Assembly (NCBI GenBank): GCA_030428885.1
Contig: JAUIEJ010000005.1
Coordinates: 124,001 to 188,000 of the forward strand
Origin: Gemmatimonadota bacterium
GTDB lineage: Bacteria; Gemmatimonadota; Gemmatimonadetes; Longimicrobiales; Gaopeijiaceae
Length of the DNA: 64,000 nt
Reading direction: 5' to 3'
Part shown: piece by piece, positions 57,801-64,000 of the stretch
Layout: each line of letters begins with the position of its first letter
Numbering within the stretch: position 1 is the first letter of the stretch
Position numbers and translations under genes: made by a program
Notes under the pieces: model-generated
The model's database searches: none
The model's input: only the letters and a program-made list of their open reading frames with translations
Told to the model about the DNA's origin: nothing

Positions 57801-57878
57801 GGCGCACGCCAGCCGGCGTACGGTACGTGCCCGGGAGCCTGCCGATACTACGCTCTCCGATGCGATCCTCGTCCTCAT
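54834..57878 (-). CDS. Large Ig-like/PPC-repeat surface lipoprotein
   Basis: A 1014-aa protein from ATG 57878 with GGAG ~8 bp upstream. Signal peptide ends LALIPLFARCET (lipobox-like). Two diverged BIG2-like Ig domains come first (FGWTSSNHNVATVSGSG; FEWTSSDASVATVDGTG). Then there are three nearly identical 88-aa BIG2 repeats beginning VDSVHVQPDS, one diverged and three nearly identical 108-aa repeats of the bacterial pre-peptidase C-terminal (PPC) type (DEYTFSASAGDIVSIGLAQ), and a final diverged PPC unit ending GSYDILVSSP. It is surface-displayed and likely binds ligands or carbohydrates; no enzyme domain is seen. Confidence 0.85.
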   Translation of the reverse strand: MRTRIASESVVSAGSRARTVRRLACALALIPLFARCETTTEPEPGTTRVVVTPGSVSLSSRGATATLEARALDASGTPTNASGFGWTSSNHNVATVSGSGRTATVTATGAGTATITASLGSTSGDAVVTVSFSIEQIAVAPNPLELVIGGVGVLSAVATDAGGAVITGPVFEWTSSDASVATVDGTGRVTALGAGTATVSARSGGRQGTSVVIVRPVEVDSVHVQPDSGAMTVGAATAYTVRAFDASGTELFGRATTWTTANGAVATVGPTGTVTGVALGATTVTATVEGVADDAIVAVTATPPAPVDSVHVQPDSAAMTVGAATAYTVRAFDANGTELFGRATTWTTANGAVATVGPTGTVTGVAVGATTVTATVEGVADDAIVVVTATPPAPVDSVHVQPDSAAMTVGAATAYTVRAFDASGTELFGRATTWTTANGAVATVGPTGTVTGVALGATTVTATVEGVADDAIVLVTAVPPPSGAIYCTVATGSISAAAEIDSYTFTANAGDIVSIALAQTAGFDAGIQARATLLAPSTSVVGAWLANSQPEFTLTETGTYTVQVDAEDGLRIGDYSIGLEGVLPACADATALTLGDRVTDAIDAPADVDEYTFSASAGDIVSIGLAQITGFDAGIQARAVLFDPNGTEIQNWLANAQPEYTLPSTGTYLIQVQAENVHRAGTYALGLEGVSPVTPGATALSLGSLVTDAIDAPADVDEYTFSASAGDVVSIALAQITGFDAGIQARAVLFDPNGTEIQNWLANAQPEYALPSTGTYLIQVQAEDVHRAGTYALGLEGVSPVTPGATALSLGSLVTDAIDAPADVDEYTFTASAGDIVSIALAQITGFDAGIQARAVLFDPNGTEIQNWLANAQPEYTLPSTGTYLIQIQAENVHRTGTYALGLEGVSPVTPGATALTLGATHSGTIDAPADVDVLTFAGTSGSSVTITLTHTGGFTAGARARVTLFSPAGAQVLEFDATGSQQVTLGATGTFVVQVKAANGVTTGSYDILVSSP
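55137..56108 (-). repeat. Three 324-bp tandem coding repeats
   Basis: Near-identical units with a marker (GTTCTGG) at 55278, 55602 and 55926, exactly 324 bp apart, encoding 108-aa PPC-like domains. High DNA identity points to recent amplification or gene conversion. Confidence 0.9.
56433..57224 (-). repeat. Three 264-bp tandem coding repeats
   Basis: Near-identical units with a marker (GGTCAT) at 56655, 56919 and 57183, exactly 264 bp apart, encoding 88-aa Ig-like domains. Confidence 0.9.
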
Positions 57879-58005
57879 GACCGTCTCCTCTCGATGGGGC
57901 CGCTCAGGTGTCCTCATGAAAGGAGTGCGCGACGGCGTTCGATTCTCACATCCGCGTTCCGCGCCGGCCGAGTGGGGTGACGAACGGGGGCCGATCCATG
58001 CGGCC

Positions 58006-60534
58006 TCACGGCAGCGGTACGGGGACCGAGATCAGGGCATAGGCGCCGGTCCCGGTCCCTAGTTGGCCGTAGGTGTTGTCGCCCCAGCAATAGGCCAGGC
58101 CGGCCGGGGTCAGGCCGCATGTGTGGCTGGCGAGTGCGACGACGACCGAGAAGGTGAGTCCACCCGCCACGGGGGCCGGCGTGAGGCTCGAGCCGGATCC
58201 GCCGATTCCGAGCTGTCCCAGGGAGTTGTCGCCCCAGCAGTACGCCGCACCGGCGGCGGTCGATCCGCAGGTGTGGCTGCTGCCCGCACTGATCTGCGCG
58301 TAGACGATCCCTCCCGAAACGGGGCTGGCCACGAGGCGGCTCGCCACGGTGCCGTCGCCGAGTTGCCCCCAGACGTTGAAGCCCCAGCAGTGCGCCTCTC
58401 CTACGGCGTCGAGGGCGCACGTGTGCCACATGCCCGCCTGCACACCCATCAGGGACGCTCCGTTCGCCACCGGCGTCGGTCCGGTGCGAAGGCTCGTCGT
58501 CCCGTCGCCGAGTTGACCGTCCTGATTCCATCCCCAGCAGACCGGACTGCCCGCGACGAGTTCGCCACAGAAGTGGCCGGCCCCTCCAGACAGGGCCGAG
58601 TAGCCGAGCCCGCCGGCAACCGGCACGGGCGTCCCCCGCGCCGACGTCGTGCCGTCGCCGAGCTGGCCATACTGGTTCCAGCCCCAGCAGTAGGCGCTCC
58701 CGGAGGGTGTCACGCCGCAGGTCGACGACAACCCCGTGGCGAGGTGAGTGAAGGTCAGGCCGCCCGCGACGGGGGTCGGACTCACTCGGCGGGCGAAGGA
58801 GCCGTCGCCGACGCCGAGCCCCTCCCCCCAGCAGAGTGCGGCTCCGGAGGCGTCGAGGCCGCAGGTGTGACGGAAGTGTGCCGCCACCTGGCTGAACGAC
58901 GAAGCGGTCACGATGCGGGTGGGCGCGGCCCGGGGCGACAGGCTCCCGTCGCCGAGCTGACCCTCCTCGTTCCAGCCCCAGCACCAGATCGCACCTCCCG
59001 TCTCGACGGCGCACGTGTGTTTGCTTCCCACGGCAATCGAGACGAACTGGCGTCCGCCCAGGACGGCGGTCGGCGCGTCGGACGAGGTCGGGATGTCGCG
59101 ACCGAAGTGGCCGAGTCCCCAGCAGAACACCCCGCCGGTCTGCCCCCGGCCGCAGGCCGAGCGCTCGCCGACGCTGATGTCGTCGAGGGCGGTGGCTCCT
59201 GCCACGGCGCCGGGCACGGAGCGACTGGCGAGGGTGCCGTCACCGAGTTGGCCTTCGAGGTTCCGGCCCCAGCAGAGCGCCGCGCCCCCCGTGGTGGTGC
59301 CGCACGCCTGGTTGTTGCCTGCGCTGATCGTCGCGAAGGCGTTCCCTCCGGCCACGGGCGACGGGACGGGGCTGTGATTGGTCGTGCCGTTGCCGAGTTC
59401 GCCCGAGAGCCCCCACCCCCAGCAGAACGCCGTGTCGTCGGTGGCGATCCCACAACTGAAGCCCGAGCCGGCGGTGACGGTGCGGAAGGTGATGCCGCCG
59501 GCGACCCGGGTGGGAGTGGTGGCGCCGGTCGTCGACCCGTCGCCAAGGAGGCCGGTCGACGCCCCGACCTCACCCCAGCACCAGGCCTCTCCGGTCGACG
59601 TCACTCCACAGGTGCGCTGCAGACCCGCGGCGACGACGACGAAGCTGTGCCCCCCGGACACCGGGACGGGTGCCGCGGATGGTTCGGTGGTGCCGTCGCC
59701 CAGCTGCCCCGCCTCGTTCGCACCCCAGCAGTGGGCGGCTCCTGTCGGCGTGAGTCCGCACACGTGCCGCCGCCCCGCCGACAGTTTCGCGAAGCGGAAC
59801 CCTCCCGGCACGGCGACCGGGAGGGGCGACACGGTGGCCCCGGGGCGATCGCCCCAGCAGTGGGCGGCTCCAGCGGGGGTGAGGCCGCACGAAAAGAGCG
59901 AGCCCACAGTCACCGTCACGAGGTCGAGGTCACCTCCGACGGCGACCGGCACCGTGCGCTCCTGGACCGTACCGTCACCGAGCTGTCCGCGTTCGTTCGC
60001 TCCCCAGCAATAGGTCGTCCGGTTCCGGATGGCACAGCCGTGCGCCCCGCCGCGAGCGACGGTACCACCCGTCACGTCGATCTTCTCGAGGGTCACCGAT
60101 TCGGCCGTGGTCGTCGTGCCGCCGACGAGCGTGAGAGGGCCCAACGACGCCTGGTCGAGGAGCACTCCCGACTCGTCGAGGAAGCGAACGTCCAGGTCGA
60201 CCGTGCACGCCCGCGGCCCCCCGGCATGTCCCGCGTCGGCCAGACACGGATCGAGATCGAGCTCGATCTCCACGGTCTGGTCGCCGGTCGGCACGTCGTG
60301 CCGGGAGTCGTGCATGGGCACACTCCCCCCCACCAGTCGTCGGTACGCCACACGGACCATGACGGTGCCCGAAGCGCCCTGGGCGGCACTCGCCATGGAG
60401 AAGTGGACGACCGCACGCAGGTCGGGTGCGGCCGGGGGGAGGTCGGCACAGCCGAACACGCCGACCAGGAGGGCTGCCAAGGCGCCACGGAAGCGGCGCA
60501 GGGCCGGGTCGATCGACCTGAGTGAGCTGTTCAC
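58006..60534 (-). CDS. RCC1-repeat lipoprotein with 14 repeats
   Basis: An 842-aa protein from GTG 60534, chosen for the AAGGGGG SD just upstream; the frame is open to 60681. Signal peptide ALAALLVGVFGCADLP (lipobox). After a ~150-residue beta domain come 14 RCC1-like units, each with a CWG box, as in YCWGANERGQLGDGT and YCWGDNTYGQLGTGT. Most have a second Cys about 10 residues before CWG (HTCGLTPAGAAHCWG), suggesting one disulfide per blade. Fourteen units fit two seven-bladed propellers. Extracellular binding protein of unknown ligand. Confidence 0.88.
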   Translation of the reverse strand: MNSSLRSIDPALRRFRGALAALLVGVFGCADLPPAAPDLRAVVHFSMASAAQGASGTVMVRVAYRRLVGGSVPMHDSRHDVPTGDQTVEIELDLDPCLADAGHAGGPRACTVDLDVRFLDESGVLLDQASLGPLTLVGGTTTTAESVTLEKIDVTGGTVARGGAHGCAIRNRTTYCWGANERGQLGDGTVQERTVPVAVGGDLDLVTVTVGSLFSCGLTPAGAAHCWGDRPGATVSPLPVAVPGGFRFAKLSAGRRHVCGLTPTGAAHCWGANEAGQLGDGTTEPSAAPVPVSGGHSFVVVAAGLQRTCGVTSTGEAWCWGEVGASTGLLGDGSTTGATTPTRVAGGITFRTVTAGSGFSCGIATDDTAFCWGWGLSGELGNGTTNHSPVPSPVAGGNAFATISAGNNQACGTTTGGAALCWGRNLEGQLGDGTLASRSVPGAVAGATALDDISVGERSACGRGQTGGVFCWGLGHFGRDIPTSSDAPTAVLGGRQFVSIAVGSKHTCAVETGGAIWCWGWNEEGQLGDGSLSPRAAPTRIVTASSFSQVAAHFRHTCGLDASGAALCWGEGLGVGDGSFARRVSPTPVAGGLTFTHLATGLSSTCGVTPSGSAYCWGWNQYGQLGDGTTSARGTPVPVAGGLGYSALSGGAGHFCGELVAGSPVCWGWNQDGQLGDGTTSLRTGPTPVANGASLMGVQAGMWHTCALDAVGEAHCWGFNVWGQLGDGTVASRLVASPVSGGIVYAQISAGSSHTCGSTAAGAAYCWGDNSLGQLGIGGSGSSLTPAPVAGGLTFSVVVALASHTCGLTPAGLAYCWGDNTYGQLGTGTGAYALISVPVPLP

Positions 60535-60758
60535 ATGCCCCCTTGGGTCATCGACGGGGAGTCCAGACGTCCCTTGGTGCCTCGACGCGAGGGTAGGCCT
60601 GCCCATCGTGGAGACGCAAGCTTCGCGCGTGAGCGTAGGCCCCGCATGCGGCCACCACCGCCGGTCGAGCCGATGAGGCATTGCTTGACAGGCAGCCGGG
60701 GCCCGACGAAGGGTGAGCGTTGCCGCATCGTCCGACGTCGGCCCTTCCCGGAGTGTCC

Positions 60759-61670
60759 GTGCATCCGTCCCTCAAGCTGGGCCTGCTCGCGTCGCACATC
60801 CTGCTCATCATGGGATGCGGCTCCACCGGGGGGTTCGAGGCGACGCCGACGACCTTGGCCGCGGACTCCGCGGTACGCAGGGCACTCGCGGTAGAAACGT
60901 CGCTCGACCCCGCGACCTTTCCCCCACGGTCGGTCGCCGTCCTTCCCCTGAGAGTGGACGGCCTGGACCCGTCGCTCGCGCCCCTGGGATTCGGGCTCGC
61001 CGAACTCCTGATGAGCGATCTCGCCCGGAGTCGGCAGGTCCAGGTGGTGGATCGCCTGCGGATCCATGCGGTCTTGAGGGAGCTCGCCCTGGTCAACGAC
61101 GGGATCGTCGAGGTCGGGGCCGGTCCGCGACCGGGACGCCTGCTGGGCGCCCGGCACCTGGTGCTCGGCTCCGTGGCGCCCTCTGCTCCGGGGTCGGTGC
61201 TGGTCGATCTCGATCTGGTGCGTACCGACGATGCGACGGTGCAGCCGGTCGTGTCGGGGGCGACGACCCTGGACGACGTTCTCGATGCCGAGACCGAGCT
61301 GGCGCTCGCCGTGTTCGAGGCCCTCGGGGTCACGCTCACACCGGCCGAGCGCGCCGAGGTGGTTCGGCGCCCCACCCGTGAGCTCGGTGCGCTGCTCGCC
61401 TTCGGGCAGGCGGCCCACGCCGAGGCCGAAGGACGTCTTCCCGCGGCGATTCAGGGGTACCGGTCCGCGATTCGGGCGGACCCCTCCTTTCGGGAGCCGC
61501 GCGAACGCCTAAATGCCCTGGAGGCGTACTTTCCGGACGTCGACGGGCTCGCCTATCTGATGATCGACGGGTTGAACCCTCCAGGGCGGCCCGAGGGAAG
61601 CGACATCGCCGACCCTGCGTTCCAATCGGGTCGGACGGCCCTTCTCGTGATCCCCATCACGATCCGATGA
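60759..61670 (+). CDS. CsgG/TolB-like lipoprotein
   Basis: A 303-aa product from GTG 60759, with GGAG ~6 bp upstream; the frame is open to TTG 60720. Signal peptide LKLGLLASHILLIMGCGS (lipobox). The CsgG-like core is RSVAVLPLRVDGLDPSLAPL, then GLAELLMSDLARSRQVQVVD and LLGARHLVLGSV. The C-terminal third is TPR-like (LAFGQAAHAEAEGRLPAAIQ). Such proteins assemble at the outer membrane or act as envelope scaffolds. Overlaps the barrel gene (ATGA), so probably a functional pair. Confidence 0.78.
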   Translation: MHPSLKLGLLASHILLIMGCGSTGGFEATPTTLAADSAVRRALAVETSLDPATFPPRSVAVLPLRVDGLDPSLAPLGFGLAELLMSDLARSRQVQVVDRLRIHAVLRELALVNDGIVEVGAGPRPGRLLGARHLVLGSVAPSAPGSVLVDLDLVRTDDATVQPVVSGATTLDDVLDAETELALAVFEALGVTLTPAERAEVVRRPTRELGALLAFGQAAHAEAEGRLPAAIQGYRSAIRADPSFREPRERLNALEAYFPDVDGLAYLMIDGLNPPGRPEGSDIADPAFQSGRTALLVIPITIR

Positions 61671-62872
61671 GGATGGGCCGGGGACTCGCTTGCGCCGTAC
61701 TGTCGCTGCTGGTCGGCGGGGCATCCGGCGGCCTCGTCGCCCAGTCGTCGCTCATCGACCCGGGGCGGGTGTCGCTCTCGCCCTCGGCCCTGCAGTGGAC
61801 CTTCTCCGAACCGCTCGCCGTCGACACGCTCCACGTTGCCGAGGCGAGCCAACTATCGGCACCGATCGCCGTCAGCTTCACGCCACTCCGCGACTGGCGG
61901 GTGGAGTTCACCGGCGCCTACACCCTTGGGAGGGTCATCGCGAGGGATCCGGCCACCGGTGAGGACTATTCATTGGTGCTCCACGGGCTGACGGACGCCC
62001 GACTGCGTACCGTGGGGCGACTGATCCGGGATCGCTTCTGGCTCACCGCCGGCGTCAACGTTCCGGCGGGACGCACCGGGCTCGACAGCGACCAGACGGC
62101 GGCGATCCGGGTGCTGGGAGCGCCGGCCCTGCGCATGCCGACCCCGGCTCTCGGGAGCGGAGCCGGATTCATCGTGGGGCCCGTCGTGACCGCGCGCTGG
62201 GCGGGGTGGGCGGTGGGGCTCGGCGCTTCGTTCGAGTTGCGAAGTGCGTACACCCCGGTCGAAGCCACTCTCGGAGCGGCGCAGAACACCGTGGTCGACC
62301 TCGATCCCGGCGAAGCGATCCACGTTTCGCTCGGCCTCGATCGGATCGTGGGGCAGGGCAAGCTGTCGGTCGTGTTCGCTGCCGACCGGTACACGCAGGA
62401 TCGGATCACCGTCACCACGGGGGGCGGCCCGACCGTGGAGGCCGCGTATCGGCTGGGCCCGACCGTCGAGGCGCGGGGCCAGTATCGGGTCACCACCCCT
62501 GCGCTTCGGGATTTCCGGATCGACGCGCGGGTGCGCCGTCGGTCGGAGTTCTTCGATGGGTCCGGCTCCCGCGTTCGGGGTTCGGGGGGCAGCTATGTCG
62601 ACCTGGGGGTCGCCGCGGCATTCGGCGCCGCCGGGTCGACGAGCGTGGTCGTCGAGGGGGTCTTCAGTCGGGACTCGGGGATCGGGGTCGACGACACGTT
62701 GGCGACGGCGGCAATGACGGGCGCGTCGGTGCTCGTGGGGGTCGAAGTCCCGTTCGGTCGGGTTCGGCTGGTACCACACGTGCGCGCGGGCGCCGCCTCG
62801 ATCGACACCGGGCCGGAGACGGCCTCGGGTCGGCTCCTCGGTGTCGGCCTGACCGTTCGGAGCTCCTGGTAG
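61667..62872 (+). CDS. Outer-membrane beta-barrel protein
   Basis: A 401-aa protein whose ATG overlaps the previous stop. Signal peptide LACAVLSLLVGGASGGLVAQ. Repeated amphipathic strands such as DWRVEFTGAYTLGRVIA, RFWLTAGVNVPAGRTG and AGWAVGLGASFELRSAY; it ends GRLLGVGLTVRSSW with a terminal aromatic, typical of BamA-dependent barrels. No plug domain. Likely works with the CsgG-like lipoprotein. Confidence 0.75.
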   Translation: MRMGRGLACAVLSLLVGGASGGLVAQSSLIDPGRVSLSPSALQWTFSEPLAVDTLHVAEASQLSAPIAVSFTPLRDWRVEFTGAYTLGRVIARDPATGEDYSLVLHGLTDARLRTVGRLIRDRFWLTAGVNVPAGRTGLDSDQTAAIRVLGAPALRMPTPALGSGAGFIVGPVVTARWAGWAVGLGASFELRSAYTPVEATLGAAQNTVVDLDPGEAIHVSLGLDRIVGQGKLSVVFAADRYTQDRITVTTGGGPTVEAAYRLGPTVEARGQYRVTTPALRDFRIDARVRRRSEFFDGSGSRVRGSGGSYVDLGVAAAFGAAGSTSVVVEGVFSRDSGIGVDDTLATAAMTGASVLVGVEVPFGRVRLVPHVRAGAASIDTGPETASGRLLGVGLTVRSSW

Positions 62873-62903
62873 GCCGTGTTCCGGACGTGAGCGGCCCGTC
62901 GGG

Positions 62904-63662
62904 TCACCCCGCCGAGTCGTCCGGATGGGCGGACAATTGCGCGATGCGTGTCCGCGCCCGGGCCTGGAGCTCGGGAGCGTAGTCGTCGGGACACGCCTCC
63001 AGGAAGGCCCGGTACATGATCAGCGCACCCACCGGATCGCGACGGTCCTCGCGTTGAAGCGCGCGTGCGTAGCTCAGGTCCGCCCTTCGGCGGCGGGCGA
63101 CCGACTCCATCGTGTCGGACGGCGTGGGGCGAGGCGTACCGGCGTGAAGCGCCAGGCCGAGGTCCAGTCTCGCGCCGAGCCGTGTCACGGCGTCGATCAG
63201 GTCGTCGGCTTCGCCGACGACGGTTTCGGTGTGCGCCACGGCGGCGGTCTCGACCTCGACCGCCCGGGCATCGATTCGAAGGGTCCCGCCCGGATCGATC
63301 AGGATCACGCCGGTGATCACGTAGCGGGCGCCGAGGAGCCGGCCCGCGCGGGCCGCACCGGCGGCGCCGATCCGGCCCGACCGGGCGAGGTCGAGTTCAT
63401 CGAGAACTTCGTCGAGACGTTCGCGCTCGACCAGCTGGATGCCGGGCTGGCCGTGGAGTTCACCGATCAGCAGGGCGGCGACGCCCGCCTGGGCCGGACC
63501 GAAGGCCGCGTGATCCACGAGCGACGCGTTCGTGAAGTCGATCACGGCGACGACGATCGGCTGGGGGCTGTCCGGATCGGGGGGAACCTGGGCCGCGGCG
63601 GACGCGGCCGGCACGCAAAGCGACAGGACGAGCGCGATCAACGACGAATCGGGGCGTGGCAT
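62904..63662 (-). CDS. CsgG-like exported protein with TPR tail
   Basis: A 252-aa product. Signal peptide LIALVLSLCVPAASAAAQ. Core IVVAVIDFTNASLVDH, then GVAALLIGELHGQPGIQLVE and LLGARYVITGVILIDPGG match the CsgG/TolB-type nucleotide-independent fold. C-terminal helices (ADLSYARALQREDRRDPVGA and LIMYRAFLEACPDDYAP) resemble one TPR. Convergent with the barrel gene, followed upstream by a partial paralogue. Confidence 0.78.
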   Translation of the reverse strand: MPRPDSSLIALVLSLCVPAASAAAQVPPDPDSPQPIVVAVIDFTNASLVDHAAFGPAQAGVAALLIGELHGQPGIQLVERERLDEVLDELDLARSGRIGAAGAARAGRLLGARYVITGVILIDPGGTLRIDARAVEVETAAVAHTETVVGEADDLIDAVTRLGARLDLGLALHAGTPRPTPSDTMESVARRRRADLSYARALQREDRRDPVGALIMYRAFLEACPDDYAPELQARARTRIAQLSAHPDDSAG

Positions 63663-63755
63663 GGTACGACTCCTGGCCGCGGCGCGGGGACGGCGAAACG
63701 CGACCGGTGGGTGGGCAATCCCTTCGATGAGGGAGTGCCGCCCCGGGGGCCGTCC

Positions 63756-63998
63756 TTACATCCGCGGGGGGTTCCTCAACTCCCGCACCCGGTCCTCGAC
63801 GGCCCTGCGGAGGTTGGGAGCGTACGCCACGGGCAACTCCGAAAGGAACTCTTCGTAGAGGGCCAGCGCCCGGGCGAAGTCCCCCCGATCCTCCTCGAGC
63901 ATCGCTCGGGCGTACTTCAGGTTGATCTGCGCCTGACCCGGGACGGCTCCGGGTTCGCCTCCGTCGGCTGGAGGGGCGGCGCCGGGCAGGTCCAGCCC
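63756..63998 (-). CDS. C-terminal part of a paralogous CsgG-like/TPR protein
   Basis: The 3' end of a gene that runs off the right edge (stop TAA at 63758-63756). The visible ~80 residues include INLKYARAMLEEDRGDFARA and LALYEEFLSELPVAYAPNLR, parallel to the end of the gene at 62904-63662. A tandem duplicate is likely. Confidence 0.65.
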   Translation of the reverse strand, partial: GLDLPGAAPPADGGEPGAVPGQAQINLKYARAMLEEDRGDFARALALYEEFLSELPVAYAPNLRRAVEDRVRELRNPPRM

Positions 63999-64000
63999 TT

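Overview
The window is high-GC bacterial chromosomal DNA. The mix of genes suggests a Gemmatimonadota-type organism: several PadR regulators paired with very large ADOP-type permeases, 6-bladed beta-propeller lipoproteins, RCC1/Ig-like secreted lipoproteins and CsgG-like proteins. This is inferred from gene content, not from a marker gene. No rRNA, CRISPR array or replication origin was seen. One intact tRNA gene, tRNA-Ala(TGC), lies at 6409-6481.

Layout. 1-6045: chromosomal genes, including a Fic enzyme with an AbiEi-like regulatory head and a PadR-permease operon. 6409-25828: an integrated element of about 19.3 kb in the 3' part of tRNA-Ala(TGC). A 49-bp repeat copy at 25780-25828 marks its far end. 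It carries a tyrosine integrase, a frameshifted excisionase-like gene, and a co-directional block of four large genes: 2062-aa and 1592-aa proteins of unknown family, a protein ending in a peptidase M15-like domain, and a membrane-anchored alpha/beta hydrolase. An IS481-family remnant, a broken pentapeptide-repeat gene and a membrane-anchored protein of unknown function follow. I see no phage structural, conjugation or replication genes, so it is a cargo-type integrative element. The four-gene block is the best candidate for an undescribed system.

25999-33247: a coiled-coil protein, an IS110-family element, two small membrane/lipoproteins, a 6-bladed propeller lipoprotein, a DUF4143 ATPase with a strongly palindromic and probably leaderless promoter, and a secreted metallo-beta-lactamase-fold enzyme. 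33225-38248: a possible oxylipin locus, with a prostaglandin-synthase-like heme dioxygenase translationally coupled to a catalase-related protein and divergent from a flavin monooxygenase. 38250-42108: a phosphodiesterase/phosphatase lipoprotein, an HTH-nucleotidyltransferase pair resembling a toxin-antitoxin module, a membrane protein and another propeller lipoprotein. 42193-48301: two more PadR-permease modules, each with its own palindromic operator candidate.

48389-53141: a copper-type locus with a His/Cys-rich exported protein, MbnP, the diheme MbnH and a TonB-dependent receptor. MbnH stop and receptor start overlap. It is followed by a structured 124-bp tandem repeat array (53181-53820). 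54060-64000: cell-surface lipoproteins with recently amplified internal repeats (Ig-like and PPC-like; a 14-unit RCC1 protein), then three CsgG-like/TPR genes and an outer-membrane barrel.
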